A DNA stretch of 64,000 nucleotides from Setophaga petechia (Eukaryota; Chordata; Aves; Passeriformes; Parulidae): the NCBI GenBank assembly GCA_024362935.1, contig JANCRA010000003.1, positions 39,369,291 to 39,433,290 of the forward strand, written 5' to 3'. Of this stretch, positions 48,010 through 59,940 are shown piece after piece; position 1 is the stretch's first letter; every line of letters starts with the position of its first letter. The notes under the pieces were generated by a model that did not search any database, was not told the origin of the DNA, and saw nothing but the letters and a program-made list of their open reading frames with translations. The position numbers were made by a program, and so were the translations under genes.

Positions 48010-49745
48010 CTAGGGTGAGGGCTTTTTAATCCAGAAAGCCCTGAGCTCCAGGCACACTGCAACTGCAAAAGGTATCCCAAGGGGAGCGCAAAAGTGCCAC
48101 AACATCGCTGCCTCCACAGCTTTTTCTTTGGTGCCATCCCTAACCCTAGGCTGATTTACCTGGCTAGGGCTAGGGTTAGGGTTAGGCCTAGGGTTAGGGT
48201 TTTTTAAATGAGAAAGGCTTGAGCTCCAGACACAATTCAGCTGGCAAAGGCATCCCAAAGGGATCGACAATGTGCCACAACATGGCTGCCTCCGCACATT
48301 TTTCCTTGGGACCGTCCCTAACCCTAGGCTGATTGACCAGTTTAGAGCTTAGGCTTACGCCTAGGGTAAGGGCTTTTTAATCCAGAAAGCCCTGAGCTCC
48401 AGGCACACTGCAACTGCAAAAGGTATCCCAAGGGGAGCGCAAAAGTGCCACAACATCGCTGCCTCCACAGCTTTTTCTTTAGTGCCATCCCTAACCCTAG
48501 GCTGATTTACCTGGCTAGGGCTAGGGTAAGGGTTACGCCTAGGGTTAGGGTTTTTTAAATGAGAAAGGCTTGAGCTCCAGACACAATTCAGCTGGCAAAG
48601 GCATCCCAAGGGGATCGACAATGTGCCACAACATGGCTGCCTCCGCACATTTTTCCTTGGGACCGTCCCTAACCCTAGGCTGATTGACCAGTTTAGAGCT
48701 TAGGCTTACGCCTAGGGTAAGGGCTTTTTAATCCAGAAAGCCCTGAGCTCCAGGCACACTGCAACTGCAAAAGGTATCCCAAGGGGAGCGCAAAAGTGCC
48801 ACAACATCGCTGCCTCCACAGCTTTTTCTTTGGTGCCATCCCTAACCCTAGGCTGATTTACCTGGCTAGGGCTAGGGTTAGGGTTAGGCCTAGGGTTAGG
48901 GTTTTTTAAATGAGAAAGGCTTGAGCTCCAGACACAATTCAGCTGGCAAAGGCATCCCAAGGGGATCGACAATGTGCCACAACATGGCTGCCTCCGCACA
49001 TTTTTCCTTGGGACCGTCCCTAACCCTAGGCTGATTGACCAGTTTAGAGCTTAGGCTTACGCCTAGGGTAAGGGCTTTTTAATCCAGAAAGCCCTGAGCT
49101 CCAGGCACACTGCAACTGCAAAAGGTATCCCAAGGGGAGCGCAAAAGTGCCACAACATCGCTGCCTCCACAGCTTTTTCTTTAGTGCCATCCCTAACCCT
49201 AGGCTGATTTACCTGGCTAGGGCTAGGGTAAGGGTTACGCCTAGGGTTAGGGTTTTTTAAATGAGAAAGGCTTGAGCTCCAGACACAATTCAGCTGGCAA
49301 AGGCATCCCAAGGGGATCGACAATGTGCCACAACATGGCTGCCTCCGCACATTTTTCCTTGGGACCGTCCCTAACCCTAGGCTGATTGACCAGTTTAGAG
49401 CTTAGGCTTACGCCTAGGGTAAGGGCTTTTTAATCCAGAAAGCCCTGAGCTCCAGGCACACTGCAACTGCAAAAGGTATCCCAAGGGGAGCGCAAAAGTG
49501 CCACAACATCGCTGCCTCCACAGCTTTTTCTTTAGTGCCATCCCTAACCCTAGGCTGATTTACCTGGTTAGGGCTAGGGTAAGGGTTACGCCTAGGGTTA
49601 GGGTTTTTTAAATGAGAAAGGCTTGAGCTCCAGACACAATTCAGCTGGCAAAGGCATCCCAAGGGGATCGAAAAAGTGCCACAACATGGCTGCCTCCGCA
49701 CATTTTTCCTTGGGACCGTCCCTAACCCTAGGCTGATTGACCAGT
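48010..49745 (+). repeat. Alternating two-unit (702-bp) pattern
   Basis: Successive units alternate between a TTAGGCCTAGGG type (48,010; 48,712) and a TTTAGTGCCATCC plus CTAGGGTAAGGG type (48,361; 49,063; 49,414). All share AGTTTAGAGCTT (48,340; 48,691; 49,042; 49,393) and most share GACAATGTGCC. This is a small higher-order repeat of four half-units, repeated about two and a half times. Confidence 0.82.
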
Positions 49746-52700
49746 TTAGGGCTTAGGCTTACGCCTAGGGTAAGGGTTTTTTACTCCAGAAAGCCCTGAG
49801 CTCCAGGCCACTGCAACTGCAAAAGGTATCCCAAGGGGAGCGCAAAAGTGCCACAACATCGCTGCCTCCACAGCTTTTTCTTTGGTGCCATCCCTAACCC
49901 TAGGCTGATTTACCTGGCTAGGGCTAGGGTTAGGGTTACGCCTAGGGTTAGGGTTTTTTAAATGAGAAAGGCTTGAGCTCCAGACACAATTCCGCAGGCA
50001 AAGGAATCCCAAGGGGATCGAAAAAGTGCCACAACATGGCTGCCTCCGCACATTTTTCCTTGGGACCGTCCCTAACCCTAGGCTGATTGACCAGTTTAGG
50101 GCTTAGGCTTACGCCTAGGGTGAGGGCTTTTTAATCCAGAAAGCCCTGAGCTCCAGGCACACTGCAACTGCAAAAGGTATCCCAAGGGGAGCGCAAAAGT
50201 GCCACAACATCGCTGCCTCCACAGCTTTTTCTTTGGTGCCATCCCTAACCCTAGGCTGATTTACCTGTCTAGGGCTAGGGTTAGGGTTACGCCTAGGGTT
50301 AGGGTTTTTTAAATGAGAAAGGCTTGAGCTCCAGACACAATTCCGCAGGCAAAGGCATCCCAAGGGGATCGAAAAAGTGCCACAACATGGCTGCCTCCGC
50401 ACATTTTTCCTTGGGACCGTCCCTAACCCTAGGCTGATTGACCAGTTTAGGGTTTAGGCTTACGCCTAGGGTAAGGGCTTTTTAATCCAGAAAGCCCTGA
50501 GCTCCAGGCACACTGCAACTGCAAAAGGTATCCCAAGGGGAGCGCAAAAGTGCCACAACATCGCTGCCTCCACAGCTTTTTCTTTGGTGCCATCCCTAAC
50601 CCTAGGCTGATTTACCTGGCTAGGGCTAGGGTTAGGGTTACGCCTAGGGTTAGGGTTTTTTAAATGAGAAAGGCTTGAGCTCCAGACACAATTCCGCAGG
50701 CAAAGGCATCCCAAGGGGATCGAAAAAGTGCCACAACATGGCTGCCTCCGCACATTTTTCCTTGGGACCGTCCCTAACCCTAGGCTGATTGACCAGTTTA
50801 GGGCTTAGGCTTACGCCTAGGGTAAAGGCTTTTTAATCCAGAAAGCCCTGAGCTCCAGGCACACTGCAACTGCAAAAGGTATCCCAAGGGGAGCGCAAAA
50901 GTGCCACAACATCGCTGCCTCCACAGCTTTTTCTTTGGTGCCATCCCTAACCCTAGGCTGATTTACCTGGCTAGGGCTAGGGTTAGGGTTACGCCTAGGG
51001 TTAGGGTTTCTTAAATGAGAAAGGCTTGAGCTCCAGACACAATTCAGCTGGCAAAGGCATCCCAAGGGGATCGAAAAAGTGCCACAACATGGCTGCCTCC
51101 GCACATTTTTTCTTTGGGACCGTCCCTAACCCTAGGCTGATTGACCAGTTTAGGGCTTAGGCTTACGCCTAGGGTAAAGGCTTTTTAATCCAGAAAGCCC
51201 TGAGCTCCAGGCACACTGCAACTGCAAAAGGTATCCCAAGGGGAGCGCAAAAGTGCCACAACATCGCTGCCTCCACAGCTTTTTCTTTGGTGCCATCCCT
51301 AACCCTAGGCTGATTTACCTGGCTAGGGCTAGGGTTAGGGTTAGGCCTAGGGTTAGGGTTTTTTAAATGAGAAAGGCTTGAGCTCCAGACACAATTCCGC
51401 AGGCAAAGGCATCCCAAGGGGATCGAAAAAGTGCCACAACATGGCTGCCTCCGCACATTTTTCCTTGGGACCGTCCCTAACCCTAGGCTGATTGACCAGT
51501 TTAGGGCTTAGGCTTACGCCTAGGGTAAGGGCTTTTTAATCCAGAAAGCCCTGAGCTCCAGGCACACTGCAACTGCAAAAGGTATCCCAAGGGGAGCGCA
51601 AAAGTGCCACAACATCGCTGCCTCCACAGCTTTTTCTTTGGTGCCATCCCTAAGCCTAGGCTGATTTACCTGGCTAGGGCTAGGGTTAGGGTTAGGCCTA
51701 GGGTTAGGGTTTTTTAAATGAGAAAGGCTTGAGCTCCAGACACAATTCCGCAGGCAAAGGCATCCCAAGGGGATCGAAAAAGTGCCACAACATGGCTGCC
51801 TCCGCACATTTTTCCTTGGGACCGTCCCTAACCCTAGGCTGATTGACCAGTTTAGGGCTTAGGCTTACGCCTAGGGTAAGGGCTTTTTAATCCAGAAAGC
51901 CCTGAGCTCCAGGCACACTGCAACTGCAAAAGGTATCCCAAGGGGAGCGCAAAAGTGCCACAACATCGCTTCTTCCACAGCTTTTTCTTTGGTGCCATCC
52001 CTAAGCCTAGGCTGTTTTACCTGGCGAGGGCTAGGGTTATGGTTAGGCCTAGGGTTAGGGTTTTTTAAATGAGAAAGGCTTGAGCTCCAGACACAATTCC
52101 GCAGGCAAAGGCATCCCAAGGGGATCGAAAAAGTGCCACAACATGGCTGCCTCCGCACATTTTTCCTTGGGACCGTCCCTAACCCTAGGCTGATTGACCA
52201 GTTTAGGGCTTAGGCTTACGCCTAGGGTGAGGGTTTTTTAATCCAGAAAGCCCTGAGCTCCAGGCACACTGCAACTGCAAAAGGTATCCCAAGGGGAGCG
52301 CAAAAGTGCCACAACATCGCTGCCTCCACAGCTTTTTCTTTGGTGCCATCCCTAACCCTAGGCTGATTTACCTGGCTAGGGCTAGGGTTAGGGTTACGCC
52401 TAGGGTTAGGGTTTTTTAAATGAGAAAGGCTTGAGCTCCAGACACAATTCAGCTGGCAAAGGCATCCCAAGGGGATCGAAAAAGTGCCACAACATGGCTG
52501 CCTCCGCACATTTTTCCTTGGGACCGTCCCTAACCCTAGGCTGATTGACCAGTTTAGGGCTTAGGCTTACGCCTAGGGTGAGGGCTTTTTAATCCAGAAA
52601 GCCCTGAGCTCCAGGCACACTGCAACTGCAAAAGGTATCCCAAGGGGAGCGCAAAAGTGCCACAACATCGCTGCCTCCACAGCTTTTTCTTTGGTGCCAT

Positions 52701-55700
52701 CCCTAACCCTAGGCTGATTTACCTGGCTAGGGCTAGGGTTAGGGTTACGCCTAGGGTTAGGGTTTTTTAAATGAGAAAGGCTTGACCTCCAGACACAATT
52801 CCGCAGGCAAAGGAATCCCAAGGGGATCGAAAAAGTGCCACAACATGGCTGCCTCCGCACATTTTTCCTTGGGACCGTCCCTAACCCTAGGCTGATTGAC
52901 CAGTTTAGGGCTTAGGCTTACGCCTAGGGTAAGGGCTTTTTAATCCAGAAAGCCCTGAGCTCCAGGCACACTGCAACTGCAAAAGGTATCCCAAGGGGAG
53001 CGCAAAAGTGCCACAACATCGCTGCCTCCACAGCTTTTTCTTTGGTGCCATCCCTAACCCTAGGCTGATTTACCTGGCTAGGGCTAGGGTTAGGGTTAGG
53101 CCTAGGGTTAGGGTTTTTTAAATGAGAAAGGCTTGAGCTCCAGACACAATTCCGCAGGCAAAGGCATCCCAAGGGGATCGAAAAAGTGCCACAACATGGC
53201 TGCCTCCGCACATTTTTCCTTGGGACCGTCCCTAACCCTAGGCTGATTGACCAGTTTAGGGCTTAGGCTTACGCCTAGGGTAAGGGCTTTTTAATCCAGA
53301 AAGCCCTGAGCTCCAGGCACACTGCAACTGCAAAAGGTATCCCAAGGGGAGCGCAAAAGTGCCACAACATCGCTGCCTCCACAGCTTTTTCTTTGGTGCC
53401 ATCCCTAACCCTAGGCTGATTTACCTGGCTAGGGCTAGGGTTAGGGTTAGGCCTAGGGTTAGGGTTTTTTAAATGAGAAAGGCTTGAGCTCCAGACACAA
53501 TTCAGCTGGCAAAGGCATCCCAAGGGGATCGACAAAGTGCCACAACATGGCTGCCTCCGCACATTTTTCCTTGGGACCGTCCCTAACCCTAGGCTGATTG
53601 ACCAGTTTAGGGCTTAGGCTTACGCCTAGGGTAAGGGCTTTTTAATCCAGAAAGCCCTGAGCTCCAGGCACACTGCAACTGCAAAAGGTATCCCAAGGGG
53701 AGCGCAAAAGTGCCACAACATCGCTGCCTCCACAGCTTTTTCTTTGGTGCCATCCCTAACCCTAGGCTGATTTACCTGGCTAGGGCTAGGGTTAGGGTTA
53801 CGCCTAGGGTTAGGGTTTTTTAAATGAGAAAGGCTTGAGCTCCAGACACAATTCAGCTGGCAAAGGCATCCCAAGGGGATCGAAAAAGTGCCACAACACG
53901 GCTGCCTCCGCACATTTTTCCTTGGGACCGTCCCTAACCCTAGGCTGATTGACCAGTTTAGGGCTTAGGCTTACGCCTAGGGTAAGGGCTTTTTAATCCA
54001 GAAAGCCCTGAGCTCCAGGCACACTGCAACTGCAAAAGGTATCCCAAGGGGAGCGCAAAAGTGCCACAACATCGCTGCCTCCACAACATTTCTTTGGTGC
54101 CATCCCTAACCCTAGGCTGATTTACCTGTCTAGGGCTAGGGTTAGGGTTAGGCCTAGGGTTAGGGTTTTTTAAATGAGAAAGGCTTGAGCTCCAGACACA
54201 ATTCAGCTGGCAAAGGCATCCCAAGGGGATCGACAAAGTGCCACAACATGGCTGCCTCCGCACATTTTTCCTTGGGACCGTCCCTAACCCTAGGCTGATT
54301 GACCAGTTTAGGGTTTAGGCTTACGCCTAGGGTAAGGGCTTTTTAATCCAGAAAGCCCTGAGCTCCAGGCACACTGCAACTGCAAAAGGTATCCCAAGGG
54401 GAGCGCAAAAGTGCCACAACATCGCTGCCTCCACAGCTTTTTCTTTGGTGCCATCCCTAACCCTAGGCTGATTTACCTGGCTAGGGCTAGGGTTAGGGTT
54501 ACGCCTAGGGTTAGGGTTTTTTAAATGAGAAAGGCTTGAGCTCCAGACACAATTCCGCAGGCAAAGGCATCCCAAGGGGATCGAAAAAGTGCCACAACAT
54601 GGCTGCCTCCGCACATTTTTCCTTGGGACCGTCCCTAACCCTAGGCTGATTCACCAGTTTAGGGCTTAGGCTTACGCCTCGGGTAAAGGCTTTTTAATCC
54701 AGAAAGCCCTGAGCTCCAGGCACACTGCAACTGCAAAAGGTATCCCAAGGGGAGCGCAAAAGTGCCACAACATCGCTGCCTCCACAGCTTTTTCTTTGGT
54801 GCCATCCCTAACCCTAGGCTGATTTACCTGGCTAGGGCTAGGGTTAGGGTTACGCCTAGGGTTAGGGTTTTTTAAATGAGAAAGGCTTGAGCTCCAGACA
54901 CAATTCCGCAGGCAAAGGCATCCCAAGGGGATCGAAAAAGTGCCACAACATGGCTGCCTCCGCACATTTTTCCTTGGGACCGTCCCTAACCCTAGGCTGA
55001 TTGACCAGTTTAGGGCTTAGGCTTACGCCTAGGGTAAGGGTTTTTTAATCCAGAAAGCCCTGAGCTCCAGGCACACTGCAACTGCAAAAGGTATCCCAAG
55101 GGGAGCGCAAAAGTGCCACAACATCGCTGCCTCCACAGCTTTTTCTTTGGTGCCATCCCTAACCCTAGGCTGATTTACCTGGCTAGGGCTAGGGTTAGGG
55201 TTACGCCTAGGGTTAGGGTTTTTTAAATGAGAAAGGCTTGAGCTCCAGACACAATTCCGCAGGCAAAGGCATCCCAAGGGGATCGAAAAAGTGCCACAAC
55301 ATGGCTGCCTCCGCACATTTTTCCTTGGGACCGTCCCTAACCCTAGGCTGATTGACCAGTTTAGGGCTTAGGCTTACGCCTAGGGTGAGGGCTTTTTAAT
55401 CCAGAAAGCCCTGAGCTCCAGGCACACTGCAACTGCAAAAGGTATCCCAAGGGGAGCGCAAAAGTGCCACAACATCGCTGCCTCCACAGCTTTTTCTTTG
55501 GTGCCATCCCTAACCCTAGGCTGATTTACCTGGCTAGGGCTAGGGTTAGGGTTACGCCTAGGGTTAGGGTTTTTTAAATGAGAAAGGCTTGAGCTCCAGA
55601 CACAATTCCGCTGGCAAAGGCATCCCAAGGGGATCGAAAAAAGTGCCACAACATGGCTGCCTCCGCACATTTTTCCTTGGGACCGTCCCTAACCCTAGGC

Positions 55701-58539
55701 TGATTGACCAGTTTAGGGCTTAGGCTTACGCCTAGGGTAAGGGCTTTTTAATCCAGAAAGCCCTTAGCTCCAGGCACACTGCAACTGCAAAAGGTATCCC
55801 AAGGGGAGCGCAAAAGTGCCACAACATCGCTGCCTCCACAGCTTTTTCTTTGGTGCCATCCCTAAGCCTAGGCTGATTTACCTGGCTAGGGCTAGGGTTA
55901 GGGTTAGGCCTAGGGTTAGGGTTTTTTAAATGAGAAAGGCTTGACCTCCAGACACAATTCCGCAGGCAAAGGCATCCCAAGGGGATCGAAAAAGTGCCAC
56001 AACATGGCTGCCTCCGCACATTTTTCCTTGGGACCGTCCCTAACCCTAGGCTGATTGACCAGTTTAGGGCTTAGGCTTACGCCTAGGGTAAGGGGTTTTT
56101 AATCCAGAAAGCCCTGAGCTCCAGGCACACTGCAACTGCAAAAGGTATCCCAAGGGGAGCGCAAAAGTGCCACAACATCGCTGCCTCCACAGCTTTTTCT
56201 TTGGTGCCATCCCTAAGCCTAGGCTGATTTACCTGGCTAGGGCTAGGGTTAGGGTTACGCCTAGGGTTAGGGTTTTTTAAATGAGAAAGGCTTGAGCTCC
56301 AGACACAATTCCGCAGGCAAAGGCATCCCAAGGGGATCGAAAAAGTGCCACAACATGGCTGCCTCCGCACATTTTTCCTTGGGACCGTCCCTAACCCTAG
56401 GCTGATTGACCAGTTTAGGGCTTAGGCTTACGCCTAGGGTAAGGGCTTTTTAATCCAGAAAGCCCTGAGCTCCAGGCACACTGCAACTGCAAAAGGTATC
56501 CCAAGGGGAGCCCAAAAGTGCCACAACATCGCTGCCTCCACAGCTTTTTCTTTGGTGCCATCCCTAAGCCTAGGCTGATTTACCTGGCTAGGGCTAGGGT
56601 TAGGGTTAGGCCTAGGGTTAGGGTTTTTTAAATGAGAAAGGCTTGAGCTCCAGACACAATTCCGCAGGCAAAGGCATCCCAAGGGGATCGAAAAAGTGCC
56701 ACAACATGGCTGCCTCCGCACATTTTTCCTTGGGACCATCCCTAACCCTAGGCTGATTGACCAGTTTAGGGCTTAGGCTTACGCCTAGGGTAAGGGTTTT
56801 TTAATCCAGAAAGCCCTGAGCTCCAGGCACACTGCAACTGCAAAAGGTATCCCAAGGGGAGCGCAAAAGTGCCACAACATCGCTGCCTCCACAGCTTTTT
56901 CTTTGGTGCCATCCCTAACCCTAGGCTGATTTACCTGGCTAGGGCTAGGGTTAGGGTTACGCCTAGGGTTAGGGTTTTTTAAATGAGAAAGGCTTGAGCT
57001 CCAGACACAATTCAGCTGGCAAAGGCATCCCAAGGGGATCGACAATGTGCCACAACATGGCTGCCTCCGCCCATTTTTCCTTGGGACCGTCCCTAACCCT
57101 AGGCTGATTGACCAGTTTAGGGCTTAGGCTTACGCCTAGGGTGAGGGCTTTTTAATCCAGAAAGCCCTGAGCTCCAGGCACACTGCAACTGCAAAAGGTA
57201 TCCCAAGGGGAGCGCAAAAGTGCCACAACATCGCTGCCTCCACAGCTTTTTCTTTGGTGCCATCCCTAACCCTAGGCTGATTTACCTGGCTAGGGCTAGG
57301 GTTAGGGTTACGCCTAGGGTTAGGGTTTTTTAAATGAGAAAGGCTTGACCTCCAGACACAATTCCGCAGGCAAAGGAATCCCAAGGGGATCGAAAAAATG
57401 CCACAACATGGCTGCCTCCGCACATTTTTCCTTGGGACCGTCCCTAACCCTAGGCTGATTGACCAGTTAAGGGCTTAGGCTTACGCCTAGGGTAAGGGCT
57501 TTTTAATCCAGAAAGCCCTGAGCTCCAGGCACACTGCAACTGCAAAAGGTATCCCAAGGGGAGCGCAAAAGTGCCACAACATCGCTGCCTCCACAGCTTT
57601 TTCTTTGGTGCCATCCCTAAGCCTAGGCTGATTTACCTGGCTAGGGCTAGGGTTAGGGTTAGGCCTAGGGTTAGGGTTTTTTAAATGAGAAAGGCTTGAG
57701 CTCCAGACACAATTCCGCAGGCAAAGGCATCCCAAGGGGATCGAAAAAGTGCCACAACATGGCTGCCTCCGCACATTTTTCCTTGGGACCGTCCCTAACC
57801 CTAGGCTGATTGACCAGTTTAGGGCTTAGGCTTACGCCTAGGGTAAGGGCTTTTTAATCCAGAAAGCCCTGAGCTCCAGGCACACTGCAACTGCAAAAGG
57901 TATCCCAAGGGGAGCGCAAAAGTGCCACAACATCGCTGCCTCCACAGCTTTTTCTTTGGTGCCATCCCTAAGCCTAGGCTGATTTACCTGGCTAGGGCTA
58001 GGGTTAGGGTTACGCCTAGGGTTAGGGTTTTTTAAATGAGAAAGGCTTGAGCTCCAGACACAATTCCGCAGGCAAAGGAATCCCAAGGGGATCGAAAAAG
58101 TGCCACAACATGGCTGCCTCCGCACATTTTTCCTTGGGACCGTCCCTAACCCTAGGCTGATTGACCAGTTTAGGGCTTAGGCTTACGCCTAGGGTAAGGG
58201 GTTTTTAATAAAGAAAGCCCTGAGCTCCAGGCACACTGCAACTGCAAAAGGTATCCCAAGGGGAGCGCAAAAGTGCCACAACATCGCTGCCTCCACAGCT
58301 TTTTCTTTGGTGCCATCCCTAACCCTAGGCTGATTTACCTGGCTAGGGCTAGGGTTAGGGTTAGGCCTAGGGTTAGGGTTTTTTAAATGAGAAAGGCTTG
58401 AGCTCCAGACACAATTCCGCAGGCAAAGGCATCCCAAGGGGATCGACAAAGTGCCACAACATGGCTGCCTCCGCACATTTTTCCTTGGGACCGTCCCTAA
58501 CCCTAGGCTGATTGACCAGTTTAGGGCTTAGGCTTACGC
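49746..58539 (+). repeat. Mosaic satellite units of the right domain
   Basis: About 25 units. Most have AAAGTGCC, AGGGCTTTTTAATCC and TGGCTAGGG. CCGCAGGC and CAGCTGGC units are interspersed, as are TTACGCCTAGGG and TTAGGCCTAGGG types and CCCTAACCCTAGG and CCCTAAGCCTAGG types. A unit with the CCACAACATTTC variant lies at 54,081. A unit near 51,960-52,030 is unusually divergent (CGCTTCTTCC, GCTGTTTTACC, GGCGAGGGC). No break in the array is seen. Confidence 0.8.
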
Positions 58540-59240
58540 CTAGGGTAAGGGCTTTTTAATCCAGAAAGCCCTGAGCTCCAGGCACACTGCAACTGCAAAA
58601 GGTATCCCAAGGGGAGCGCAAAAGTGCCACAACATCGCTGCCTCCACAGCTTTTTCTTTGGTGCCATCCCTAACCCTAGGCTGATTTACCTGGCTAGGGC
58701 TAGGGTTAGGGTTACGCCTAGGGTTAGGGTTTTTTAAATGAGAAAGGCTTGAGCTCCAGACACAATTCAGCTGGCAAAGGCATCCCAAGGGGATCGAAAA
58801 AGTGCCACAACATGGCTGCCTCCGCACATTTTTCCTTGGGACCGTCCCTAACCCTAGGCTGATTGACCAGTTTAGGGCTTAGGCTTACGCCTAGGGTAAG
58901 GGCTTTTTAATCCAGAAAGCCCTGAGCTCCAGGCACACTGCAACTGCAAAAGGTATCCCAAGGGGAGCGCAAAAGTGCCACAACATCGCTGCCTCCACAA
59001 CATTTCTTTGGTGCCATCCCTAACCCTAGGCTGATTTACCTGTCTAGGGCTAGGGTTAGGGTTACGCCTAGCGTTAGGGTTTTTTAAAGGAGAAAGGCTT
59101 GAGCTCCAGACACAATTCAGCTGGCAAAGGCATCCCAAGGGGATCGAAAAAGTGCCACAACATGGCTGCCTCCGCACATTTTTCCTTGGGACCGTCCCTA
59201 ACCCTAGGCTGATTGACCAGTTTAGGGCTTAGGCTTACGC
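58540..59240 (+). repeat. Two-unit tandem duplication, copy 1 (701 bp)
   Basis: The second unit here has CCACAACATTTC (58,995), one base shorter than the usual CCACAGCTTTTTC, and AAAGGAGAAAGG (59,087). Both features return 701 bp later (59,696 and 59,788). Confidence 0.82.
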
Positions 59241-59940
59241 CTAGGGTAAGGGCTTTTTAATCCAGAAAGCCCTGAGCTCCAGGCACACTGCAACTGCAAA
59301 AGGTATCCCAAGGGGAGCGCAAAAGTGCCACAACATCGCTGCCTCCACAGCTTTTTCTTTGGTGCCATCCCTAACCCTAGGCTGATTTACCTGGCTAGGG
59401 CTAGGGTTAGGGTTACGCCTAGGGTTAGGGTTTTTTAAATGAGAAAGGCTTGAGCTCCAGACACAATTCAGCTGGCAAAGGCATCCCAAGGGGATCGAAA
59501 AAGTGCCACAACATGGCTGCCTCCGCACATTTTTCCTTGGGACCGTCCCTAACCCTAGGCTGATTGACCAGTTTAGGGCTTAGGCTTACGCCTAGGGTAA
59601 GGGCTTTTTAATCCAGAAAGCCCGGAGCTCCAGGCACACTGCAACTGCAAAAGGTATCCCAAGGGGAGCGCAAAAGTGCCACAACATCGCTGCCTCCACA
59701 ACATTTCTTTGGTGCCATCCCTAACCCTAGGCTGATTTACCTGTCTAGGGCTAGGGTTAGGGTTACGCCTAGGGTTAGGGTTTTTTAAAGGAGAAAGGCT
59801 TGAGCTCCAGACACAATTCAGCTGGCAAAGGCATCCCAAGGGGATCGAAAAAGTGCCAAAACATGGCTGCCTCCGCACATTTTTCCTTGGGACCGTCCCT
59901 AACCCTAGGCTGATTGACCAGTTTAGAGCTTAGGCTTACG
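59241..59940 (+). repeat. Two-unit tandem duplication, copy 2 (about 700 bp)
   Basis: Repeat of 58,540-59,240 with CCACAACATTTC at 59,696 and AAAGGAGAAAGG at 59,788. It differs by CCCGGAGCTCC (59,622), GTGCCAAAACATGG (59,855) and loss of the TAGCGTTAGGG variant found in the first copy. Confidence 0.8.
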
